In this document: in pieces, positions 56,021 to 64,000 of the stretch
Layout of the letters: each line of letters opens with the position of its first letter
Position numbering within the stretch: position 1 is the stretch's first letter
Source: an uncultured Burkholderiales bacterium
GTDB lineage: Bacteria > Pseudomonadota > Gammaproteobacteria > Burkholderiales > Thiobacillaceae
DNA length: 64,000 bases
Assembly: GCA_938038385.1 (NCBI GenBank)
Contig: CALHRD010000022.1
Location: 20,592 to 84,591 of the forward strand
Reading direction: 5' to 3'
Position numbers and translations under genes: made by a program
The notes under the pieces: generated by a model
What the model was told of the DNA's origin: nothing
Database searches by the model: none
The model's input: only the letters and a program-made list of their open reading frames with translations

Positions 56021-56611
56021 ATGAATGGCTACAAGATCCTGCCGGTGATGCCCCTGCAGAAGGGGGTATCCTTTCTCACGCCCAAACAGGACGTGCCGGA
56101 ACGGATAGAACTGGATACGCCGGCACTGGAAGTGATGACGGATTTTTCCAAGGTGACCGCCTTCACCATCTCCCCCATGGAGACCATCGAGGCCGCCCGT
56201 GCCCGCATGATCCACCACGGAGTGCGCATGCTGCTCGTGGTGGACGACCAGAACCTCATCATGGGTCTGATCACCTCCACCGATCTGACCAGTGAAAAGC
56301 CAATGCAGGTGATCCAGACCCAGGGTATCCGCCATTCGGATGTCCTGGTCAAGGACATCATGACACCGCGTGAGCGGCTGGAGGTGATCTGTGTCGACGA
56401 TTTGAAAACGGCAGTGGTGGGCGATGTGGTCGCCACGTTGCAGGCGCAGGGGCGGCAGCACGCCCTGGTGGCCGACCGCCATGCCGACCGCAGCCAGACC
56501 CTGCGCGGCCTGTTCTCCGCCTCCCAGATCAGCAGGCAGCTGGGCATGCCCATCCATACCCTGTCCATCGCCAGAACCTTTGCCGATATCGGGGCGGCCT
56601 TGAACAGATAG
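56021..56611 (+). CDS. CBS-domain protein
   Basis: This 196-residue cytoplasmic protein has two CBS motifs (about 45-100 and 108-190), which bind adenosine ligands as sensors. Visible parts are FTISPMETIEAARARMIHHG, RMLLVVDDQNLIMGLITSTD and VKDIMTPRERLEVI, then LRGLFSASQISRQLG. No enzymatic domain is attached. Ribosome-binding site AGGAGG lies upstream. It sits 33 bp after rppH and just before a small conserved gene. Confidence 0.88.
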   Translation: MNGYKILPVMPLQKGVSFLTPKQDVPERIELDTPALEVMTDFSKVTAFTISPMETIEAARARMIHHGVRMLLVVDDQNLIMGLITSTDLTSEKPMQVIQTQGIRHSDVLVKDIMTPRERLEVICVDDLKTAVVGDVVATLQAQGRQHALVADRHADRSQTLRGLFSASQISRQLGMPIHTLSIARTFADIGAALNR

Positions 56612-56612
56612 C

Positions 56613-56978
56613 GTGAAGCTGACGGCGCGCAAGGTCCACGGCATCTCCGGTACCCCCGCCTGGCGGGCGGGCGAGCCACTGTGGAAGATGGTGCCCAAGC
56701 GGGACGAGTCCGGTAAACCGTATGTCGATTTCATGATGTTGGCACCCGGACTGAACAGGCGCCCGGCCGCGGACCGGGAGGGCGTCCTCCTCTTGGTGCG
56801 CGGTGTGTTGGAACGCTTCGGCGACGATATCGTGTTCGCCGATTTCAACCTCGACATCAATGTGCTCTGGGTTTCGCTACGGTGCCAGCCCGGTCTGATG
56901 GCTCGGGTCGTCTGCCTGCTGCGGGCCAGGGTGCCCATGTTGCGACTGGTCGCCCACAGCCCGGATGCGCTGGCATGA
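56613..56978 (+). CDS. Conserved hypothetical protein, 121 residues
   Basis: The start is a GTG one base after the CBS gene stop, so it is probably coupled to that gene. The product reads KLTARKVHGISGTPAWRAGE, LWKMVPKRDESGKPYVDFMM, then FADFNLDINVLWVSLRCQPG with a hydrophobic C-terminal strand pattern. No signal peptide or catalytic motif is visible. The function is unknown. Confidence 0.7.
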   Translation: MKLTARKVHGISGTPAWRAGEPLWKMVPKRDESGKPYVDFMMLAPGLNRRPAADREGVLLLVRGVLERFGDDIVFADFNLDINVLWVSLRCQPGLMARVVCLLRARVPMLRLVAHSPDALA

Positions 56979-57071
56979 CTGCTGCCGCCGGCATGCGAAG
57001 TATCGCCCGCTTCAGGCAGGCGACGATCATCTCGTCCTGCCGTGGGCAGGTGAGCCTCATGGTTTGAGCCG

Positions 57072-57827
57072 ATGAATGCGATCGCACGTATCCTGATCGC
57101 GGCCGTGAGCGGCTTGATGGCATTACCCCTGGCCGCCACTGGCTCCGAACAGACCACCGCAGGGCCCCTGGCACCCGCTGCCCAGACCTCCGCCCCGGCC
57201 GTGCAAACCGGGACTCAACCCGTCCTGCGCCCATACTACGTCGTTCCCTTCTTTCCCTTCCTGCTGCCGGTGCCACCAGGCCATCCGGCCGCCGCCCCCG
57301 TGCAGGCGCAGACAACCCAGACCCCATCCGATCCGTCCTATCCCTTCGTGATCTGGCTGCCTGCACTGCAGCCTGCCATGCAGACCACCCCAACGGTGAC
57401 GCCCGCCCCTGCCGCAGTCAAAGCGCCGGTCGGGCAGCCGGTCATCGAGCCCACCCTCGCGACGATCCAACCGGTCCCGCCCCAGGCGCCGGCGGCCGAG
57501 GCCGAACCGACCCCGAAAGAGGGGTCGAGCCCGCTCACCGTGTTCGAGGCGCCCCCCCAGCCTGCCGTGCAGCGGGGTCCCCTGCCCAAGGAGCCCGAAC
57601 AGGCGCCCGAGACGCCAGGAGACACAGCGATGGCCGCCGAGCCGTCGCCGGAATCGGTCGCGGTGAAGGCGGTGCCGACAAAGGAAAGCGCGCGCCCCGC
57701 GGCTGCGCCCGCAAGCCAGCCCAAGCCTGCCGCTACCCGTCCGGCGGCTGCCAGGCCAGCGCAGAAGGCCAACACGAACAAGCGCAAGCTGTGCTGGAAG
57801 GACGGCAAGCTCGACGTCTGCAAATGA
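57072..57827 (+). CDS. Secreted Pro/Ala-rich protein, unknown function
   Basis: This 251-residue protein has an N-terminal signal peptide (ARILIAAVSGLMALPLAATG). The mature part is low complexity, dominated by Pro, Ala, Thr and Gln, with a tyrosine/phenylalanine patch (RPYYVVPFFPFLLPVPPGHP). The C terminus carries a short basic Cys-containing end (KRKLCWKDGKLDVCK) with two Cys that could bridge. It is probably periplasmic and extended. The family is not recognised. Confidence 0.7.
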   Translation: MNAIARILIAAVSGLMALPLAATGSEQTTAGPLAPAAQTSAPAVQTGTQPVLRPYYVVPFFPFLLPVPPGHPAAAPVQAQTTQTPSDPSYPFVIWLPALQPAMQTTPTVTPAPAAVKAPVGQPVIEPTLATIQPVPPQAPAAEAEPTPKEGSSPLTVFEAPPQPAVQRGPLPKEPEQAPETPGDTAMAAEPSPESVAVKAVPTKESARPAAAPASQPKPAATRPAAARPAQKANTNKRKLCWKDGKLDVCK

Positions 57828-58039
57828 TCTGCCGTGGGCATGGGCTTGGCAGCCCGCCATAAAACCGAGTAATATAGTCAACAATGGTGAGTCGGCCTGG
57901 GGGGTCGACATGCCCGGATGCGGCGGCAGGGGGATCCGGCTTGAAAGATGGTGCCTGCGTCTCCATTTGCGTTTGCGACTGACCGGCCTGCATCGCGGCA
58001 ATCACGGTTCATTCATTTACCAACCTTTGAGGTCTGACC

Positions 58040-59128
58040 ATGTCGGTTTCCGAATTGCAAGTGCAGACGGCTCTGAAGGAGCTGATCGATCCCAACACCC
58101 AGAAAGATTTCATCTCCACCAAGTCCGTCCGCAACATACGGATCGACGGCGGAAAGGTCACCCTGGAGGTGGTGCTGCCCTATCCGGCAAAGATGGTCAT
58201 GGCCGGCATCAAGCAGATGATCGAAGACAAGCTGCGCGGCATCCCCGGCGTAGAGGCGGTCGAGGCCAAGGTTACCTGGAAGATCGTCGCCCACAGCGTG
58301 CAGCGTGGTGTGAAGCTGATCCCCGGCGTCAAGAACATCATCGCCGTCGCCTCCGGCAAGGGGGGGGTGGGCAAGAGCACCACCGCCGTCAACCTGGCCC
58401 TGGCGCTCGCTGCGGAGGGTGCCAGGGTGGGCATGCTGGACGCCGACATCTACGGACCCTCGCAGCCCACCATGCTGGGCATCCACGGACGGCCGGAATC
58501 CGAGGACGGCCAGTCGCTGGAGCCGATGATCGGCCACGGTCTGCAGGCCATGTCCATCGGTTTTCTCATCGACGTGGAGACGCCCATGGTCTGGCGCGGC
58601 CCCATGGTCACCCAGGCCCTGGAGCAGCTGCTGAACAACACCAAGTGGAAGGACTTGGACTATCTGGTGGTGGACCTGCCACCCGGCACGGGCGACATCC
58701 AGCTCACGCTGGCCCAGCGCGTGCCGGTGACCGGCGCGGTGATCGTCACCACGCCGCAGGACATCGCCCTCATCGACGCGCGCAAGGGTCTCAAGATGTT
58801 CGAAAAAGTGGGCGTGCCCATCCTCGGCATCGTCGAGAACATGTCCATTCACATCTGCTCCAAGTGCGGCCATGAGGAACGCATCTTCGGCGAGGGCGGC
58901 GGGCAGCAGATGTGCAAGGACTATGGCGTCGAGTTCCTGGGGGGCTTGCCGCTCGACATCCGCATCCGCGAGGAGACCGATTCCGGCAAGCCGACCGTGG
59001 TGGCCGAGCCCGAGTCGCGCATCGCCGAGATCTACCGGAGAATCGCCCGGCGCGTGGCGGTGAAGGTGGGCGACCTGGCGGTGGACCACTCGTCCAAGTT
59101 CCCCAGCATCGTCATCCAGAACACCTGA
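58040..59128 (+). CDS. apbC: Iron-sulfur cluster carrier protein ApbC/Mrp
   Basis: ApbC is a P-loop ATPase that carries Fe-S clusters to target proteins. The 362 residues have an N-terminal DUF59 domain (about 1-85), a deviant Walker A SGKGGVGKST (105-114), DADIYGPSQPTMLG, and the C-terminal C-x2-C cluster site in ICSKCGHEERIFGEGGG. The start follows GAGG by nine bases. A terminator follows the stop by 20 bp. Confidence 0.96.
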   Translation: MSVSELQVQTALKELIDPNTQKDFISTKSVRNIRIDGGKVTLEVVLPYPAKMVMAGIKQMIEDKLRGIPGVEAVEAKVTWKIVAHSVQRGVKLIPGVKNIIAVASGKGGVGKSTTAVNLALALAAEGARVGMLDADIYGPSQPTMLGIHGRPESEDGQSLEPMIGHGLQAMSIGFLIDVETPMVWRGPMVTQALEQLLNNTKWKDLDYLVVDLPPGTGDIQLTLAQRVPVTGAVIVTTPQDIALIDARKGLKMFEKVGVPILGIVENMSIHICSKCGHEERIFGEGGGQQMCKDYGVEFLGGLPLDIRIREETDSGKPTVVAEPESRIAEIYRRIARRVAVKVGDLAVDHSSKFPSIVIQNT

Positions 59129-59148
59129 GTCGCGCAGGCCGACGGCAA

Positions 59149-59177
59149 GCGTGAGGTATCATGCCTCACGCTTTTTT
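59149..59177 (+). terminator. Rho-independent terminator after apbC
   Basis: GCGTGAGG and CCTCACGC pair around a seven-base loop and are followed by six T. An in-frame ATG at 59161 lies within this stem, which argues against it as the dcd start. Confidence 0.9.
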
Positions 59178-59193
59178 CTTTTCCGACGACGCC

Positions 59194-59760
59194 ATGAGCA
59201 TCAAGTCAGACAAGTGGATCCGCCGCATGGCGCTCGAACACGGCATGATCGAACCCTTCGAGCCGGGACAGATCAAGGAGGCGGGCGGCCACAGGATCGT
59301 CTCCTACGGCACCTCAAGCTACGGCTACGACGTGCGCTGTGCCGACGAATTCAAGCTGTTCACCGACATCAACACCACCATCGTCGATCCGAAGAACTTC
59401 GACCCCGATTCCTTCGTCGAGGTGAAGGGCGACTCCTGCATCATCCCGCCCAATTCCTTTGCCCTGGCGCGCACCGTCGAATACTTCCGCATCCCGCGCA
59501 ACGTGCTGACCATCTGCCTGGGCAAGAGCACCTACGCCCGTTGCGGCATCATCGTCAACGTCACGCCGCTGGAGCCGGAGTGGGAGGGGCACGTGACCCT
59601 GGAGTTCTCCAACACCACGCCGCTGCCGGCGCGCATCTATGCCAACGAGGGCGTGGCGCAGATGCTGTTCCTGGAGTCCGACGAGGTGTGCGAGACCTCC
59701 TACCGCGACCGGGGTGGCAAGTACCAGGGCCAGACCGGCGTGACCCTGCCGAAGATATAG
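59194..59760 (+). CDS. dcd: dCTP deaminase
   Basis: Dcd converts dCTP to dUTP for thymidylate synthesis. The 188 residues begin [20 protein letters not shown] and contain [39 protein letters not shown] and [20 protein letters not shown], as in the trimeric bacterial enzyme. The start at 59194 is chosen over ATG 59161, which sits in the preceding terminator. Confidence 0.97.
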   Translation: MSIKSDKWIRRMALEHGMIEPFEPGQIKEAGGHRIVSYGTSSYGYDVRCADEFKLFTDINTTIVDPKNFDPDSFVEVKGDSCIIPPNSFALARTVEYFRIPRNVLTICLGKSTYARCGIIVNVTPLEPEWEGHVTLEFSNTTPLPARIYANEGVAQMLFLESDEVCETSYRDRGGKYQGQTGVTLPKI

Positions 59761-59843
59761 TGTCCGGTGAATGCTGAGCGGCAAGCGGGATAGAATCCGC
59801 ACTGCACCGCTCACCGCAACCGCTAACCGCTCACGGGTGTCCC

Positions 59844-62078
59844 ATGCGCTTCCGCTTCCCCGTCGTCATCATCGATGAAGATTTCCGCTCCGAAAACCAG
59901 AGCGGGCTGTCCATCCGCGCGCTCGCCCAGGCCATCGAGAAGGAGGGCATCGAGGTGCTGGGGGTCACCAGCTACGGCGATCTGTCCTCCTTCGCCCAGC
60001 AGCAGTCGCGCGCCTGCGCCTTCATCCTCTCGGTGGACGACGAGGAACTGGCCAACGAGGAGGAGGAGACCATCGCCGAGCTGCGGGCCTTCGTCGAGGA
60101 GATCCGCTTCCGCAACGCCGAGATCCCCATCTTCCTGCACGGCGAGACGCGCACCGCGCGCCACATCCCGAACGACATCCTGCGGCAGCTCAATGGCTTC
60201 ATCCACATGCTGGAGGACACGCCGGAATTCCTCGCCCGCTATATCGGCCGCGAGGCGCGCGCCTACCTCGATTCCATCGTGCCGCCCTTCTTCCGCGCGC
60301 TCACCCACTACGCCGCGGACGGCTCCTATTCCTGGCACTGTCCGGGCCACTCCGGCGGGGTGGCCTTCCTCAAGTCGCCCATCGGCCAGATGTTCCACCA
60401 GTTCTTCGGCGAAAACCTGCTGCGTGCCGACGTCTGCAATGCGGTGGACGAACTGGGACAGCTGCTCGACCACACCGGCCCGGTTGCGGCGAGCGAGCAC
60501 AACGCCGCGCGCATCTTCAACTGCGACCATCTTTTCTTCGTCACCAACGGCACCAGCTCCTCGAACAAGATGGTCTGGCATGCCACCGTGGCGCCCAACG
60601 ACATCGTCCTGGTCGACCGCAACTGCCACAAGTCCATCCTGCACGCCATCATCATGACCGGGGCGATTCCCATCTTCCTCACGCCGACGCGAAACAACTA
60701 CGGCATCATCGGCCCCATTCCGCTGGACGAATTCCGGCCGGAGAACATCCAGAAAAAGATCGCCGCCCACCCGTTTGCGAAAGCGGTCAAAACCAGGCCC
60801 AGGGTCCTCACCATCACCCAGAGCACCTACGACGGCATCCTCTACAATGTGGACACCATCAAGGAACTGCTGGGCGACTACATCGACACCCTGCACTTCG
60901 ACGAGGCGTGGTTGCCGCACGCGACCTTCCACGACTTCTACCGGGGCATGCACGCCATCGGCAAGAACCGGCCGCGCTCGAAGGACGCCCTGGTGTTCGC
61001 CACCCAGTCCACGCACAAGCTTCTGGCCGGGCTCTCGCAGGCCTCGCAGATCCTGGTACAGGACTCCGAGAACCGGAAGCTGGACTACCACCGCTTCAAC
61101 GAGGCCTACCTGATGCACACCTCCACCTCGCCGCAGTACGCCATCATCGCCTCCTGCGACGTGGCGGCGGCAATGATGGAACCGCCGGGAGGCACCGCGC
61201 TGGTGGAGGAGTCGATCCTGGAGGCCCTCGACTTCCGCCGTGCCATGCGCAAGGTGGATGCCGAATTCGGCCAGGACTGGTGGTTTCGGGTCTGGGGGCC
61301 GGAGCATCTGGCCGAGGAAGGCATCGGCAGCCGGGACGACTGGATTCTGGGTTCGCGCGAGCGCTGGCACGGCTTCGGCGATCTGGCGCCAGGCTTCAAC
61401 ATGCTGGACCCCATCAAGGCCACCGTCATCACACCGGGTCTGGACGTGGATGGCGATTTCGCCGAATGGGGCATTCCTGCCGCCATCGTCACCAAGTACC
61501 TGGCCGAGCACGGCGTCATCGTCGAGAAGACCGGTCTGTACTCCTTCTTCATCATGTTCACCATCGGCATCACCAAGGGCCGCTGGAATACGCTGGTGAC
61601 CGCCCTGCAGCAGTTCAAGGCGGATTACGACGAGAACCAGCCGCTCTGGCGCGTGCTGCCGGAGTTCGTGGAGAAGCAGCCGCGCTACGAGAAGATCGGG
61701 CTCAAGGACCTGTGCGAACAGATCCACGCCATCTACAAGGCCAACGACGTGGCGCGGCTCACCACCGAGATGTATCTGTCCGAAATGGCCCCGGCCATGA
61801 AGCCGTCGGACGCCTTCGCCAAGATGGCCCACCGCGAGATCGAGCGGGTGGAAATCGACCGCCTGGAGGGGCGCATCACCAGCGTCCTGTTGACGCCCTA
61901 TCCGCCCGGCATCCCGCTGCTCATCCCGGGCGAGCGCTTCAACGCCACCATCGTGCGCTACCTGCAGTTCACCCGCGAATTCAACGACCGCTTTCCGGGT
62001 TTCGAGACCGACGTGCACGGGCTGGTGAAGGACAGGGACAACGGCAAGACCCGCTATTACGTGGATTGCGTCATGTGA
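59844..62078 (+). CDS. Arginine/lysine/ornithine decarboxylase (fold type I, AdiA/LdcI-like)
   Basis: This is a PLP-dependent amino-acid decarboxylase, 744 residues with an N-terminal response-regulator-like wing domain ([18 protein letters not shown], about 7-130). The core holds [36 protein letters not shown] (PLP Asp) and the Schiff-base Lys in [16 protein letters not shown]. The C-terminal domain ends [10 protein letters not shown]. Which substrate (Arg, Lys or Orn) is used cannot be read from motifs. It may supply polyamines or acid resistance. Confidence 0.93.
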   Translation: MRFRFPVVIIDEDFRSENQSGLSIRALAQAIEKEGIEVLGVTSYGDLSSFAQQQSRACAFILSVDDEELANEEEETIAELRAFVEEIRFRNAEIPIFLHGETRTARHIPNDILRQLNGFIHMLEDTPEFLARYIGREARAYLDSIVPPFFRALTHYAADGSYSWHCPGHSGGVAFLKSPIGQMFHQFFGENLLRADVCNAVDELGQLLDHTGPVAASEHNAARIFNCDHLFFVTNGTSSSNKMVWHATVAPNDIVLVDRNCHKSILHAIIMTGAIPIFLTPTRNNYGIIGPIPLDEFRPENIQKKIAAHPFAKAVKTRPRVLTITQSTYDGILYNVDTIKELLGDYIDTLHFDEAWLPHATFHDFYRGMHAIGKNRPRSKDALVFATQSTHKLLAGLSQASQILVQDSENRKLDYHRFNEAYLMHTSTSPQYAIIASCDVAAAMMEPPGGTALVEESILEALDFRRAMRKVDAEFGQDWWFRVWGPEHLAEEGIGSRDDWILGSRERWHGFGDLAPGFNMLDPIKATVITPGLDVDGDFAEWGIPAAIVTKYLAEHGVIVEKTGLYSFFIMFTIGITKGRWNTLVTALQQFKADYDENQPLWRVLPEFVEKQPRYEKIGLKDLCEQIHAIYKANDVARLTTEMYLSEMAPAMKPSDAFAKMAHREIERVEIDRLEGRITSVLLTPYPPGIPLLIPGERFNATIVRYLQFTREFNDRFPGFETDVHGLVKDRDNGKTRYYVDCVM

Positions 62079-62141
62079 GCCTCGCGGCGCACGTCGCACC
62101 CCAGATGCTGCCGGCATGGCTCCGGGCGGATGCGCACGGGC

Positions 62142-62170
62142 TTGCTATCCCGCTGATTATCAAGTATTCT
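62142..62170 (+). promoter_or_regulatory. Promoter of the rpsF operon
   Basis: A -35 TTGCTA (62142-62147), a 17-bp spacer and a -10 TATTCT (62165-62170). The leader that follows holds an inverted repeat CCGGCC/GGCCGG (about 62181-62202), a possible site for feedback by S6:S18. Confidence 0.6.
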
Positions 62171-62256
62171 CCGCCACTTTCTCCGGCCGGTTGCCCAAGG
62201 CCGGTATCCCTTGCCCCACCTTATCGCGCGGGGGGCTTCAACCCGAAAGGAGCGAC

Positions 62257-62643
62257 ATGCGTCATTACGAGATCGTTTTCATCGTCCACCCCGACCAGAG
62301 CGAGCAGGTGCCTGCCATGGTCGAGCGCTACAAGAGTCTCGTCACCGGCAACGGCGGACGGATCCACCGTCTGGAGGACTGGGGCCGCCGTCAACTCGCC
62401 TATACCATCCAGAAGGTGCACAAGGCCCATTACGTGCTCATGAACATCGAGTGCGACCAGGTGACCCTCGACGAGCTGGAACACGGCTTCCGCTTCAACG
62501 ATGCCATCCTGCGCCACCTCATCATCGCGCGTGACGAGGCCATCACCGCCGCCTCGCCGATGATGAAGGAGGAGAAGGCCCGCAACCTCCTGGCGCCGCA
62601 GGCCGAATCGGCACCGGCGGAGTCGGCGCCCGCGGCGGTCTGA
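62257..62643 (+). CDS. rpsF: 30S ribosomal protein S6
   Basis: S6 pairs with S18 on the 30S platform. The 128 residues begin [20 protein letters not shown] and include [19 protein letters not shown] with the usual acidic/Ala C-terminal extension. The start ATG 62257 has AAAGGAG upstream. A frame open earlier lies in the leader. Confidence 0.97.
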   Translation: MRHYEIVFIVHPDQSEQVPAMVERYKSLVTGNGGRIHRLEDWGRRQLAYTIQKVHKAHYVLMNIECDQVTLDELEHGFRFNDAILRHLIIARDEAITAASPMMKEEKARNLLAPQAESAPAESAPAAV

Positions 62644-62651
62644 AGCGGGGG

Positions 62652-62954
62652 GTGTTCGCCAATCGGCTGGAGATCGCCGGCCGCCTGCTGGAGATGGGTG
62701 CGCTGCGCCACACCCCATCGGGCATGCCGAGCGTGCAACTGCGCTTGAGCCACGTCTCGGAGCAGATCGAGGCGGGTCACCACCGCCAGGTGGAATGCGA
62801 AGTGGATGCCCTGGCCTTCGGCGAAGTGGCCACCGCCCTGGCGGAGTTGGCGGTTGGCATCGGACTGCGGCTGAGCGGATTCCTCGACCGTCGCAGTGTC
62901 CGCAACCCCCAGCCCCTGTTGCATGTAACCGGATACGAATTGATCAAGGAGTAA
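62652..62954 (+). CDS. priB: Primosomal replication protein N (PriB)
   Basis: PriB is an OB-fold single-stranded DNA-binding protein of the replication restart primosome. The 100 residues show [39 protein letters not shown] and the C-terminal [10 protein letters not shown]. The start is a GTG. Its place between rpsF and rpsR is typical of beta- and gammaproteobacteria. Confidence 0.95.
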   Translation: MFANRLEIAGRLLEMGALRHTPSGMPSVQLRLSHVSEQIEAGHHRQVECEVDALAFGEVATALAELAVGIGLRLSGFLDRRSVRNPQPLLHVTGYELIKE

Positions 62955-62958
62955 ACAA

Positions 62959-63243
62959 ATGGCCTTTTTCAGGAAGAAACCTTTCGACAAGTCGCGCGAC
63001 AAGAAGAAACCGGCGGGCGGAGCCCTGTTCCGACGCAAGAAGTTCTGCCGTTTCACCGTCGAGGGCGTGAAGGAGATCGACTACAAGGACGTGGAGCTGC
63101 TCAAGGACTTCGTCACCGAGCAGGGCAAGATCATCCCTTCCCGCATCACCGGCACCCGCGCCCATTACCAGCGCCAACTTTCGACCGCCATCAAGCGTGC
63201 ACGCTTCCTGGCCCTGCTGCCCTACACCGACCTGCATAAATAA
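62959..63243 (+). CDS. rpsR: 30S ribosomal protein S18
   Basis: S18 binds S6 in the 30S platform. The 94 residues have [20 protein letters not shown] and the basic [20 protein letters not shown] block that defines the family. Ribosome-binding site AGGAG precedes the ATG. The N terminus carries a lysine-rich extension. Confidence 0.97.
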   Translation: MAFFRKKPFDKSRDKKKPAGGALFRRKKFCRFTVEGVKEIDYKDVELLKDFVTEQGKIIPSRITGTRAHYQRQLSTAIKRARFLALLPYTDLHK

Positions 63244-63255
63244 GAGGAAACTGCC

Positions 63256-63702
63256 ATGGAAATCATCCTGATGGAAAAGGTGGTCAACCTGGGCAACCTG
63301 GGCGACGTGGTCAAGGTCAAGGACGGCTACGCGCGCAACTTCCTCATCCCCCAGGGCAAGGCCAAGCGCGCCACCAAGGCCAACATGGAGGCCTTCGCCG
63401 CCAGGAAGGCCGAACTGGAGAAGGTCGCCGCCGAGAAGCTCGCGGCCGCGCAGGCACGTGCCGAAAAGCTCTCCGGCTTCGAGCTCACCATCGCCCAGAA
63501 GGCCGGCGTCGACGGCCGCCTGTTCGGTTCAGTCACCAACGTGGACATCGCCGAGGCCCTCCAGGCCCAGGGTTTTGATGTCGCCCGCTCCGAGGTGCGC
63601 ATGCCGGAGGGTCCCTTCAAGGCGGTGGGTGAGTACGAACTGACCCTGGCCCTGCACAGCGACGTGGAGACTCAGATCAAGGTCTCGGTGGTTGCGGAGT
63701 AA
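63256..63702 (+). CDS. rplI: 50S ribosomal protein L9
   Basis: L9 is a two-domain protein of the large subunit. The 148 residues begin [40 protein letters not shown], followed by the long connecting helix (about 40-75) and a C-terminal domain with [17 protein letters not shown]. It is the last gene of the rpsF operon, preceded by GAGG. Confidence 0.98.
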   Translation: MEIILMEKVVNLGNLGDVVKVKDGYARNFLIPQGKAKRATKANMEAFAARKAELEKVAAEKLAAAQARAEKLSGFELTIAQKAGVDGRLFGSVTNVDIAEALQAQGFDVARSEVRMPEGPFKAVGEYELTLALHSDVETQIKVSVVAE

Positions 63703-63776
63703 CCTCCTGCCGCATCCCTCCCGCGCCGGGATGGGTGCGGGGCACACGGGCCGCGAGCGTGGCCCGGGGACCGGGC

Positions 63777-63805
63777 TTGAGGTGCGTGCGGTCCGACAAT
63801 ACAAT
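63777..63805 (+). promoter_or_regulatory. Sigma-70 promoter of a small membrane-protein gene
   Basis: A -35 TTGAGG (63777-63782), a 17-bp spacer and a -10 TACAAT (63800-63805), 31 bp before the ATG of the 35-residue frame. Confidence 0.65.
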
Positions 63806-63836
63806 CGAGCAGGTCATACCCTTATCGAGGACGCCC

Positions 63837-63944
63837 ATGCTGCGCATGTTCAACAAGACCAATCTGCCCATGACCGTGGTCGTCATACTGATCGTCTGGG
63901 CCTGGATCAGCCTGTTCAGTGTCATTCTGGGCAAGCTGTTCTGA
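63837..63944 (+). CDS. Small single-pass membrane protein, 35 residues
   Basis: ATG 63837, with GAGG about seven bases upstream and a good promoter, opens a 35-codon frame. The product is a short basic head (MLRMFNKTN) followed by one hydrophobic helix (LPMTVVVILIVWAWISLFSV) and ILGKLF. It is predicted to sit in the inner membrane. Its function is unknown, and it is too short for motif assignment. Confidence 0.6.
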   Translation: MLRMFNKTNLPMTVVVILIVWAWISLFSVILGKLF

Positions 63945-63982
63945 TTCCTGAATCCGTCTCGATGCTGCCGGTCGCCCTGTAG

Positions 63983-64000
63983 GTCGGACTTCAGTCCGAC
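63983..64000. repeat. Palindromic repeat at the window end
   Basis: GTCGGAC-TTCA-GTCCGAC, preceded by TAG, forms a 7-bp hairpin. It resembles common REP-type intergenic palindromes. It may continue beyond the window. Confidence 0.6.

Noticed and set aside
59161..59193. Upstream ATG as dcd start
   Set aside because: It lies inside the apbC terminator stem and adds residues not found in the Dcd family.
59823..62117. 764-codon frame on the minus strand
   Set aside because: Antisense shadow of the PLP decarboxylase gene, with no domain.

Overview
The window is chromosomal DNA from a high-GC proteobacterium. rimP-nusA-infB-rbfA-truB-rpsO-pnp and rpsF-priB-rpsR-rplI are in their usual order, and priB points to the beta/gamma group. 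A long hydrogenase-maturation operon that includes hypX and hupK suggests an aerobic or facultative hydrogen oxidiser, perhaps a chemolithoautotroph of the Chromatiales or Hydrogenophilales type. The species cannot be fixed from the sequence.

Layout. 1-3733 is core genome: end of trkA, trkH, a TPR protein, yggX and ubiE. 3743-31219 is a genomic island of about 27.5 kb integrated in a tRNA-Leu(UAA) gene. A 57-bp copy of the 3' part of the tRNA lies at the left end, and the rebuilt tRNA plus a tyrosine integrase lie at the right end. The left arm (4-9.8 kb) holds an AlpA-like regulator, a primase-like protein, small regulators, one interrupted small gene, and about 1.05 kb with no credible protein that folds on the minus strand into many hairpins, some with GNRA loops. 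The right part (9.9-29.1 kb) is one minus-strand phage-defence operon: brxA-brxB-brxC-vapB-vapC-pglX-[C2H2 protein]-[coiled-coil protein]-[Hsp70-like protein]-brxU-pglZ-brxL. This is a type-1-like BREX system with a toxin-antitoxin pair and four further genes embedded in it.

31.3-40.8 kb is the hydrogenase maturation operon hupK-hypA-hypB-hypF-hypC-hypD-hypE-hypX on the minus strand, without structural hydrogenase genes in view. 40.9-49.3 kb is the nusA/infB translation and RNA operon with rpsO-pnp. 49.3-64 kb is mixed housekeeping: a CbbY-like phosphatase, folD, a tRNA-Pro/Arg/His cluster, a YjfB-like protein, a lytic transglycosylase, proS, a spermidine-synthase-like protein, rppH, a CBS protein, apbC, dcd, a large PLP-dependent amino-acid decarboxylase and the rpsF operon.

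How it works together. The BREX proteins would mark host DNA through PglX and block phage that lacks the mark. BrxU (GmrSD family) would complement this by cutting phage DNA carrying modified bases. The Hsp70-like, coiled-coil and C2H2 proteins have no role I can name and are the best protein candidates for new biology. The structured minus-strand segment at 7.57-8.63 kb is the best RNA candidate.
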